From Benincasa hispida (Eukaryota > Streptophyta > Magnoliopsida > Cucurbitales > Cucurbitaceae), in contig NC_052353.1 in NCBI RefSeq assembly GCF_009727055.1, positions 60,931,371 through 60,995,370 of the forward strand: a DNA stretch of 64,000 nt, written 5' to 3'. Positions 56,104 through 64,000 of this stretch are shown here, piece after piece; positions within the stretch are counted from its first letter, which is position 1, and every line of letters starts with the position of its first letter. The notes below the pieces were generated by a model. The model was not told where the DNA came from. It did not search any database and saw only the letters and a program-made list of their open reading frames with translations. Made by a program: the position numbers and the translations under genes.

Positions 56104-56488
56104 TTAGGTCTCCAGTATTACTGAAATACTCATGTTTGGGGTAAAAAGGGGAACCCAGGGTAAAAGTTTGTTAGCATGGGGGTCCCATTAAGACAATAAT
56201 GGGAGTAAGTGTAGTCAGTAAATAAAATAACGTATAGTGGGTAGGGAGGTTTATGTTTTTTGTCTATAGAAACGTAGTCGTGAAGAGGGAGAGGACTAGC
56301 TCTCTACTATAAGCTGGACTGCGAAGTCTTCCGGTTCTGTTTTAGCTATTTAATATTACTAACAGTACGGAAATACCATACAAAACTCCACAAAGATTTA
56401 ACGAAAAATAGGTCAAAATTCTCCCTTGTCTCCTAAATTGGATTATGAATCTGAAGAAAATTTTCAAAGCAATACGCTTAGATTTATT
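56104..56488 (+). mobile_element. Probable start of the gypsy 3' LTR
   Basis: It begins TGTTAGGTCTCCAG right after the pol end and includes TATAGTGGGTAGGGAGG and a TATAAGCTGGAC block. The outer end cannot be defined because no second copy is present. Confidence 0.4.
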
Positions 56489-56493
56489 ATTCC

Positions 56494-57947
56494 AGTTAAA
56501 AGAAAATTGGGGTTTATTCCTAATTATTTTATTTTCCATCATTAATTCCATTTTGGTATTTTTCATTTATGTATTTTCTTTATTAGTTTATTGATGTCTA
56601 TTTATTCACCTCGTTGAAGATTGATTATGTACTCTAAATTACTCTGATTCATTCAATAATATACAAATTTAACATGGTATCAGAGCATTAGGTTTATTAG
56701 GATTTTGTCTCATTAAAATCTAGCCAACATAGCCAAATAAGTTCTCTACCTCCATCGATCGGTCGATGGAGGCGGACCCATCACCCATTAGGGTTTGAGT
56801 ATAGTTATTCTTGTCGTCATCCCAGATCCACGTAGACCCTTCTACCAAATCCTGATCTCACATACCAGAGCATTAGGGTTTCAGCTTCAGCCGCTACTTC
56901 ATCCTATCAGCTTCACTCGTCGCACTTCAAATCCCACTCTGACCCATTCACGCCGCTCCAGACCTATACCACCGTTGCCCTCCAACTTGTTCAACGCCAG
57001 ATCTAGTTGCCCCATGCTCCGATTTGTGCCTCCAAGTCGTCGACCACAGATCTGCATGCGCACAGCTACCTTGACCTCAAATCTGTCCGCAAAACTCCGT
57101 CGACAATAGTGTCACCCACATCCGTTGTGAAATCCTCGACCACTCAGATGCGTCCGTCCATCGACCAAGTTCGTCGCGCCGCCCAGGTCCGACTCAAGTT
57201 ACCCATCCATGTTGCACCAAATCCCTACGACGTTATCTCTCTTTGTCCATCATCTTTCTTCACACATCTCGTGAGTTTTGCACTCTGTCCCGTTCAGGTT
57301 TATTTTAACTAGTCCATTCAGCCTAGATCAGGTCTGGATCAATTTATTGGTCAAAACCACTTTGGTCATATTGGTTCGATTAATTCTGGTTCGATCAGTT
57401 TAGTTCTTTGGTTCAGTTTGGTTTAGTTTAAGTTGGTTCAATTTGGTTTATTTACGATTATGGCAAATCTCTGTTTGCATAAAGGCCTTTGTTCTGTTCT
57501 CAAATCAGTCATTTTTAGGTTTTTGTAGATCTCTTATGAGGATCTTTGTTTTCAACCCAGAAGTTGTTGTAGGTTTTGTTACAGATCTCTATATGAAGAC
57601 CAATGTTTCTAGCCCAGAAGTTTTTGTTTCCGTTCTTCGTGGGTTTATGTTTCCAACCTATTTTATGTTTTCGTTCTTCGTGGGTTTTTGTTTCCATCCC
57701 AAATTTGCTGATTTATTTCGGAAGTCATCTTTAAAAACTCAAGTTGTTCATCAATCTACCACCTTGAGTTTGAGTGAGGGTGTTAAAAAGAAATTAGGGT
57801 TTATTCCTCATTATTTTATTTTCCATCATTATTTCCATTTTGATATTTTCCTTTATTAGTTTATTGATGTCTATTTATTCACCTTATAGAAGGTTGATTA
57901 TGTACTCTGAATTACTCTAATTTATTCAATAATATACAAATTTAACA
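56494..57947 (+). mobile_element. Compact non-autonomous LTR element (family D), complete
   Basis: LTR1 56,494-56,674 and LTR2 57,781-57,947 share GGGTTTATTCCTAATT-like starts and the end ATACAAATTTAACA. Target duplication ATTCC lies at 56,489-56,493 and 57,948-57,952. The primer site TGGTATCAGAGC is at 56,675-56,686, and a TTGAGTTTGAGTGAGGG purine tract precedes LTR2. The interior has no gag or pol; short Arg/Pro/Ser-rich ORFs (56,795-57,312) look accidental. Part of the interior is the minisatellite seen at 44,800-45,170. LTR1 starts AG instead of TG, a later mutation. Confidence 0.88.
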
Positions 57948-58094
57948 ATTCCCAAGACCTCAAGTATTCCACAAAATAAATTTCATAATGAGAGATTGCA
58001 AAGATACAACCTGATCCAAATTGTGTTGAGTTTTACAAAATTGCAATTCATAAACCTCATCAATGGAGGAAAGATAAACATCATGGGTTGACTT

Positions 58095-58282
58095 TGTTAG
58101 ATATATAATTAAATCTACCTTTACCCATCAGCTTAAGCTTTTGGGTCAATCGGTGGTTTAAGATGGTATCAGAGTAGGTGGTCCAGGGAGGTCCTGTATT
58201 CAAGCCTTTGCAATGTTGTTTCCTCCCCATATTGATTTTCACTTGTTGGGTCTTCTTCAAGAAGCCCACAAGTGAGGGAGTG
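58095..58282 (+). mobile_element. Mini LTR element (family G), 5' LTR and interior
   Basis: LTR1 (TGTTAGATATATAATTAAATC... to GGTGGTTTAAGA, about 69 bp) is directly followed by TGGTATCAGAG at 58,164, an initiator tRNA-Met primer site. Only about 100 bp of interior leads to the purine tract AGTGAGGGAG. The second LTR copy is at 58,544-58,612. The whole element would be about 255 bp before disruption, far below usual TRIM size. Confidence 0.65.
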
Positions 58283-58284
58283 TT

Positions 58285-58538
58285 TTTTTCTTTAAAAGGA
58301 AACGAGTCTATATTAATTGAATAGTGAGACAAAAGCTCAAGTGAGCAATAGGCCTAAGGATTAGCAAGCGTACTCGGACATCTCAACTAGGTTGACACCC
58401 CCATAGCGCCCTCATCATATCCAAAATACATCCATACATACATACACAAAAAGGACGAGAAATGGCTGAAACGCAACCAAAACAATGCAAAATGCTTAGC
58501 TAGACCAATCAAATGGTCGGTACAAGATAGAACAATAT
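58285..58538 (-). mobile_element. 5'-truncated L1 3' end inserted at the mini element's purine tract
   Basis: T-run then AAAGGAAACGAGTC, then a CTCAAGTGAGCAATAGGCC stretch and the block AACTAGGTTGACACCCCC, which is shared with the L1 at 61,739 onwards (61,876-61,895). Flanking copies of GGGAGTGTT (58,276-58,284 and 58,539-58,547) are the target duplication. Insertion is antisense to the mini element. Confidence 0.8.
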
Positions 58539-58543
58539 GGGAG

Positions 58544-58612
58544 TGTTAGATATATAATTAAATCTACTTTACTCATAAGCTTAAGTTTTTTGTTCAATCG
58601 GTGGTTTAAGAG
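58544..58612 (+). mobile_element. Mini LTR element (family G), 3' LTR
   Basis: TGTTAGATATATAATTAAATC...GGTGGTTTAAGA repeats 58,095-58,163 with few differences. It is separated from its interior by the L1 insertion. Confidence 0.7.
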
Positions 58613-58806
58613 GCCTTGTGGTATAAAGGAGATAGTCTCAATAAATGACTAAGAGGTCAAGGATTCAATCCATGGTGGCCACTTACCTAGAAATATATTT
58701 CCTACGAGTTTTCTTGATACCAATGTTATAAGGTCAGGCGGGTTGTCCCGTATGATTAATCGAGGTGTGCGTAAGCTAGTCTGGACACTCACAAATATAA
58801 AAAAAA
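58607..58806 (+). mobile_element. tRNA-derived SINE
   Basis: TTGTGGTATAAAGGAGATAG (A-box region), then CAAGGATTCAATCCATGG (B box GGATTCAATCC, close to GGTTCGAATCC), then a tRNA-unrelated body with GTCTGGACACTCAC and a final A8 tract at 58,799-58,806. It is flanked by CAATCGGTGG (58,595-58,604) and CAATCAGTGG (58,807-58,816), a duplication with one mismatch. Confidence 0.65.
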
Positions 58807-58883
58807 CAATCAGTGGAGGAATGATGGGATGGTATTAAATAAGACAAAGGAGAAAGACTTAGAGATGTGATTCATCCACTCTT

Positions 58884-59270
58884 CTATCCCTTGAAACAAA
58901 ATTGCAAAAACTTCACCTCACTGCAATTATTCAACAAAAAATTCTCATCAAAAGCTAGAACCACATCATTAGTATCGAATTCTTCGCTACTCACACTAAC
59001 AACCAAATCATCATCAGATTCGGTATGAATTAAGGACCTTTTTGGAGAAGAACAACAAGGAACACTCCTACTAAATTGCATCTTACATTTCGAAAGAGGG
59101 AAATTTGAATGCTTAAACTTTTGCGAAGAACGAAGTGGCCTCGAAGAATTGGAAGTTGTCTTTGATGAATCTAATGTTGGTACTTGAGCAAAAGTGCACC
59201 CATTTTCAATACTATTGGAGTTAACTTCAACAATCTTGTACCTCCAACCATCTTCCCAACATTTTCTCCA
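58884..59270 (-). pseudogene. L1 ORF1 C-terminal relic
   Basis: The minus-strand frame ends with SDDDLVVSVSSEEFD and a stop at 58,884. It resembles NDESILSVSSDEHD in the plus-strand L1 ORF1 at 61,150-61,200. Upstream short frames are Ser/Lys-rich. The match is weak, so the assignment is tentative. Confidence 0.4.
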
Positions 59271-59417
59271 TCTTTTGTCTAGCCTTTCAGGTCCGTGAGC
59301 AGTACTATGGTCAGTGGGTAGCTACTAGGCGTTTCTCGAGTGTTTTAGTTTTGCTAAAATGGAAGTTGAAAGTTGCAAAATAATGATTCATTCTTCTGCC
59401 TTTGGTAAAATTCTGGC

Positions 59418-61421
59418 TTGTCCTTCATGGATGATATGGAAGATATGAGCTCGTTTGTAGACTATACCTCAGAGCTCCTTCAAAGACCAAGCAACCTTTT
59501 TTTTAGAAATGGTGACGACTCAGTTGCAACAAGGCTTTCAAAATTTCGCTCTACCTCTAGTTGGATTTTAAACTATGTTGTTTGGCCTATTTCAAGAGGA
59601 CGACGCTTCATTTATGTTCCTACGAAAGCTTCAAATCAGGGTTGGCCGACTTTCTTGGATGTGCTCAATGGCTTCTTGAAAAAAATGGTCTTTAATCCAA
59701 CAAATTCATCATCTTTCTTTATCAAATTCCTTGCAAACAAATAAGCCCCCTTTAGAGCTTTCCACGTTAGGAGTTAAGAATAAAAGTTTTGTAGATGTTG
59801 TGAAGGATTTTTCCCAGCCGAAGTCCTCAGTTTTGGCAAAGTTTTGGCAAAGGAATAACAGAACATAGATTCTTTTGGGTCCGAAAAAAATTCTAATGTG
59901 TTCAAGGTAGATTTTAACAACTTATGGGTCACTTCAAGATTGTTTGTGTTTAATGATTGGAAGGAGATTGCTAAGACTTTGGAAAAGCACTTTCAAACCA
60001 AAGTTATTATTAATCCCCTGTTTGCTGAGAAGGCTTTGATCAAAATTTATCAAGGAAAGTTAGAGGAGTTGGTTGAATCTCCTTGCAAGTGGCAGGAGAT
60101 CGGTCCTTATCATTTGCTTTTAGAAAGGTGGGACAAATTTCAGCACAGTCAACCTTTATTAATAAATGGGTTTGGAGGATGGGCTACAATTAAGAATCTT
60201 CCATTAGATTATTGGTGTAAAAAAACCTTTGAAGCCATTGGTGGGAACTTTGGGGGTCTTGAAAACATTGCATCAGAAACTCTCAACCTTCTTAATTGTA
60301 CAGAAGCAAAAATCCAAGTCAAGAAAAATTTGTGTGGTTTCGTGCCTTCAACTATTGAGATTAAAGATGTGAAGAGGGGCAAGATTTTCTTAAACTTCGG
60401 TGATATTGAGGCAGTTGATCCTTCAATGTTTATTCATGGGAGCTATTTATAAATGATTTCTCAAATCCCATTGATTTATTTAAACAAGTTATGCAAGACG
60501 AAGGAATAGTTCCTCTTCCCCAAAATCCTGACATTGATTTTCTTGCTTCTTTTCAAACTCTTCCAAGATTTTCAAGGAAACCTTTCGAATCACTTTCAAA
60601 AGACTACTCTTCTTAACTATTGAAGTCCTGGAATATCAAAAGACAACAGCGCTTTATTAAATTTAATATTAAAAAATAAAAAAAGAAAAAAGAAAAAAGA
60701 AAAAAGCTCTCCCTTATTCTCGAGAAAGGCAGAGAAGAACGACTTTTTGCAGCCAACCTAATTGAAGTCAGAAAGAAGGTTGTGTCGATTTGGAAGCCCA
60801 TAGCAAAGGAAGGGGAAGGGCTTTTATCCCCTCTCTCACTCTCCTGTAGATGGTGTTGCAATTATCTCTTCTAAGAAAAAGAGTTTGCCCATTCCCGCTC
60901 TTCCTAAGAACTACTCTCGTAAGATATTTCCACTCCATTTCAAAGATACTGAGGTAAATTCAGATGTCTTAGAGGAAAGATGTGTTCTTGTGCAAATTCT
61001 AGCGTTGGCATCTAAAAAGACAAGGTCACTTCCCTCAAGTTCTCATCCTCCTCAAGTCTTCTCCAAATGTTTTATATCCTTTCCGGATTCAAACATTAAG
61101 TTGATTAAGGAAGTGCCAAAAGATCCTTCACCAGAAGCTTTCCAGCCTGAAGAAGATTCAAATGATGAATCCATATTAAGTGTAAGTAGTGATGAACATG
61201 ATATGGCTTTAACTCAGTATCTGAAGAAGTCAATTCTGAGGACATTTCTAGAGAAGATTTCGCAGCTTTACTCTAAAAGTTCGGCTAAGGATAAATCAGG
61301 CCAGAAGCCATTTTCTCCGCTAGCACCCTCTCAAATCCCTTCCAAGTTTTCTTCTTCGGTTGAGGAGTGTGGTTTGGTTCTTGGGAAAGCCTCTTTTCAC
61401 ACTCCTAAAGCTAGTTATTGA
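59418..61421 (+). pseudogene. L1 ORF1 (DUF4283-type RNA-binding protein), frameshifted
   Basis: Three consecutive frames: 59,418-59,744, 59,898-60,452 and 60,885-61,421. The middle one carries LLINGFGGWATIKNLPLDYW and KKTFEAIGGNFGGL, typical of the DUF4283 domain of plant L1 ORF1 proteins, which bind the element's RNA. The last piece is Ser/Glu-rich. Stops at 59,745 and 60,453, and a gap with an A-rich GAAAAAAG repeat at 60,672-60,705, break it. Confidence 0.7.
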
Positions 61422-61448
61422 TTGTATTGGTCTCTTGTTTGCATTAAT

Positions 61449-61668
61449 GAAATTTCTTCACTTGGATCACCCGTGGACTTAGAGGTATTTTGAAACAGCT
61501 CTTTAAAATGTTTCTGCAAAGACACCCTATGGTTGTTTTAGCTCGAGAGTCAAAGGCGGAGGAAGTGGCTAGTTTTCTTATAAAATCATTTTGGAATCCT
61601 AAAGAATTTGGCTGGGCTTTTGTTGATACATTAGAAAATATGGAGGCAGGTTATCTTCGTGGGTTGTA
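61449..61668 (+). pseudogene. Start of L1 ORF2 (endonuclease), truncated
   Basis: The frame ITRGLRGILKQLF, then LARESKAEEVASFLI and FWNPKEFGWAFVD, matches the beginning of plant L1 endonuclease (NTRGL...QETK...). It stops at 61,668. The element is cut at about 61,737 by the 3' end of a second L1 on the other strand. Confidence 0.6.
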
Positions 61669-62069
61669 AGTAAGCTGTCAGCCTTGGAATTTCTCAAATG
61701 GGGATTCTTTCAGGAGATTCAAAGGAATTAGCAAATTTTTTTTTGAAAAGGAAACAGGTCAATATATTAAAATAAAAAAGAGCTAAAGCTCATAGTACAA
61801 GAGGGTTATACAATGAGCAAAGCAAAACGGAAATACTAGGACTTCTTTTAGGATTAGGAGGTGCACCCAGGTGTCTCAACTAGGTTGACACCCCCCTTAG
61901 CACCCTCGTCACATCCAATGTAACCACAGAGGAGAGAAGAAACACTAAAGAGAGTACAAATCGAGGTACAAAACCCAAAATAGTGGCTTAAAATAGAGCC
62001 AAAACAGTGGCCTAAAACTGAGGGGGATAATTAAAGAGTTCAAAAAGNAAACAAGGCGTCCGGCACGAA

Positions 62070-62918
62070 TTATTGTTGTCCAAAGGGGGAAGTGAAGATG
62101 ATAGCCCCCCAGTTAAGGTTGAGATCCAATAGACTATAAGCATTGAATGGTTTTGAGAGGATGCACCAAGAGGAAGCTTGACGGCGGGTGGAATCGAGGC
62201 GATCTTGACATCCAAGAGCTTTGTTGTGAAAAATCCTTTGATTTCTTTTGAACCAAAAGTCTGCCAAGAGAGCTTTTATTGCATTACACCAAAGAAGTCG
62301 GATAGGGTTGTGGAGGCTAGGACCAGCAAGAAGTTCCAGCACGTTGCCTTTGAAGTCATTGCACATAATCCATGAAAAGTTGAAGCACAGCAGCTTTTTC
62401 CAGCACCAGGCTTAATAAGGGCAGGTGAAAAAAAGGTGAAGGGAGTCTTCACTATGTTGGAGACAGAAAGGGCAGATTGAGGGTGATAGGGAGGTTGAAG
62501 GCTGCTTCCTTTGAAGAACATCAGCTACATTCAGCTGTCCGTATAGCATTATCCATATGAGAATATTGACTCTTCTAGGGCTTTTTATCTTCCAAATGGC
62601 CGAGTAAAGGGACTTATCCAAAGGGGAGAAAGGGGAGAGATGCAGTTTAAGGGAGTTAACTGTATAAAAACCAGTGGCTGAAATAGACCATACCCTTTTA
62701 TCAAAAGAATCAGATGGACTTCTACTTGCAATTTTCCCCAACAACTCTTGGAAGGCCAGCACTTCTTCATCTTTAAGCAATCTTCGAAAGGAAATGAACC
62801 AAGAGGCTAAGCAGTTGTCCCAATGGTCAACAACTGAACCATTGGGTAACAAGGTGATTCTAAATAGGCTTGGATACTGGTACTGAAGGGGGAAGATCCT
62901 TCCCATGGATCTAACCAA
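62070..62918 (-). pseudogene. L1 ORF2 C-terminal zinc-binding domain (zf-RVT)
   Basis: The frame 62,918-62,412 contains VWSISATGFYTVNSL, then AIWKIKSPRRVNILIW, and the ligand set CPFCLQHSEDSLHLFFTCPY. This is the reverse-transcriptase zinc-binding region of plant L1 (C-x2-C-x7-H-x3-H-type arrangement). A shifted frame continues at 62,366-62,070 with FWFKRNQRIFHN. A frameshift at about 62,400 breaks the end. Confidence 0.8.
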
Positions 62919-64000
62919 AAAGCAATTCGGCTGCCATTACCAAGTTTGAAAGTGGCCAAGGATTCTATCTTAAGCCAAGTCTTTGAGATGCTAATCCATG
63001 GACTTTTCAAGCTTCTACCACCTTTCCCTGTTGTGTGCCAATCAAAGGAGTCTTTACCATGAATACTTCTGATTACTTTGCCCTAAAGAGAATTTTCTTC
63101 ATTGAAATATCTCCACCCCCATTTAGCAAGGAGTGCAATGTCCATATCAAGCTTAAGGATCCACCCCTTCTTCTTTTTCACTCGGTAATCTTCAACAGCT
63201 TCATTGGCAATAAGAATAGGATCCAAGATTTGTCTTCCTTCTATGAAAGCACTTTGGGAGGGAGCAATGATGTTAGGCATTACCACTTTCAGTCTCTTGG
63301 CTAGCACCTTAGCAATGACTTTATAGATTAAGGAGGTTAAGCTAATTGGCCTAAGTCACTGACCTTGATTGCTAATTTCTTCTTTTGAATTCAGCATATG
63401 AAGTTCTCTTTTATACAAGTATTGATCTTGCCATTCTTGCAAAAATCATCAAATGCGTCTTCAAAGCTTGACTTGAGAGGAATCCAAAATTTCAACAAAA
63501 ATTCAAGTGAAGCCATCGAGGCCTGGGGCTTTGTTTCTGCTGAGAGCTTTTATAGCTGAGAAAATTTCTGTGGCTGAAAATTTGGCTTGCAAGGACTAAT
63601 TCTGATTTAAATTTACACATGACCAATTTAGATTTAGAGGAATGTGTCTCCTCCCTGGGATTTTAGGAAAAGGTTGCTATAATAATTGATTATTAGGCTT
63701 TCAATTTCTGAACTAGACTTTGTTGGCACTCCTTGCTCATCAACTAGCTCATTTATGAAGTTTCTCCTTTTCTTTGCTACTAAGAATCTGTGAAAGAAGC
63801 TTGTATTCTCATCTCCCAGCTTGAGCCACTTTAACTTGCTTTTCTAAATTAGGTTGATTTCTTCCGACCTCAATAAAGACATAAGATCTGATTTTAAGGA
63901 TGACCATAATGCATAATCACTGTTGGAAAGGGGGGAAATCTCAGCAAGAGTATACCATTTTTCAATTTCTGCTAACAACCTCTCCTTTTTTTGGTCTTCC
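62919..64000 (-). pseudogene. L1 ORF2 reverse transcriptase region, interrupted
   Basis: Minus-strand blocks: RNKAPGLDGF at about 63,520, LRPISLTSLIYKVIAKVLAK at about 63,300-63,355, and APSQSAFIEGRQILDPILIA at about 63,220-63,270. These are conserved RT blocks of plant L1. The frame then jumps from KGWILKLDMD straight to ALLAKWGWRYFNEEN, so the catalytic YADD region was deleted. Stops are frequent upstream, and the region 63,640-64,000 is the endonuclease to RT linker. Confidence 0.8.

Larger units (their letters stand above)
61738..64000 (-). mobile_element. L1 retrotransposon, 3' part, running off the window
   Basis: On the minus strand from the right edge: reverse transcriptase, zinc-binding domain, 3' non-coding region with the CTAGGTTGACACCCCCC complement, and a poly(A) (T run at 61,738-61,744). 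The 5' part lies beyond 64,000. An N at 62,048 and several stops show it is imperfect. Confidence 0.8.

Noticed and set aside
56795..57312. Plus-strand ORFs of about 100 codons
   Set aside because: They sit inside the interior of the compact family D element, overlap each other and have Arg/Pro/Ser-biased composition without motifs.
57443..57859. A 138-codon plus-strand ORF
   Set aside because: It crosses the minisatellite and the LTR2 boundary of the family D element; its Phe-rich repeats reflect T-rich tandem DNA.
57975..58060. Possible further NUA exon reading on the minus strand near a GT donor
   Set aside because: Donor-like GT is present but no acceptor AG with pyrimidine tract could be placed, and the peptide does not match NUA.

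Overview
This is nuclear DNA from a flowering plant. It has spliced exons, nested LTR retrotransposons, non-LTR (L1-type) retrotransposons and tRNA-derived SINEs, and no bacterial operon structure. The retrotransposon gag and pol sequences look eudicot, and some resemble what I remember from Cucurbitaceae. That family-level guess is tentative.

The left half (1 to about 37,100) has no host gene I can support. It is a nest of LTR elements. Two related families of large, Athila-like Ty3/gypsy LTRs dominate: family A (first LTR bases TGATAACTTG) and family B (TGATGACATG). Both use a primer-binding site matching the 3' end of tRNA-Asp. Family A includes a plus-strand element with almost no coding capacity (7,691-12,901), a minus-strand copy with a decayed gag-protease-RT-RNase H-integrase reading region (14,097-22,974), and the 3' part of a plus-strand copy with an env-like ORF relic (22,975-25,527). 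Family B gives a 2.5 kb palindrome at the left edge and two abutting partial LTRs at 25,528-28,208. Copia-type LTR pieces, a minus-strand gypsy gag relic (30,145-31,424) and a gypsy solo LTR with a copia solo LTR inside it (33,191-37,098) fill the rest. Two synthetic Nextera junction adapters are embedded at 15,738 and 15,905, so the assembly is wrong there.

The right half holds the one convincing host gene: the 3' part of a nuclear-pore anchor gene (plant TPR/NUA homologue) on the minus strand. Fourteen exons between 54,128 and 39,067 splice in frame into a 913-codon C-terminal portion made of a coiled-coil rod and a long acidic tail. The 5' half is not in the window. Its introns are packed with insertions: a copia pol fragment, two compact LTR elements with intact target-site duplications, L1 3' ends on both strands, SINEs, a foldback element and minisatellites.

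From 55,500 to the right edge there is a gypsy pol C-terminal fragment, a third compact LTR element (56,494-57,947), a very small LTR element split by an L1 3' end, a SINE, an L1 ORF1/ORF2 relic on the plus strand, and a minus-strand L1 ORF2 running off the window. I found no operon-like or defence-like system. The most unusual signals are a covarying hairpin at the LTR termini, a recurrent junction between a mini LTR element and an L1 tail, and the adapter artefacts.
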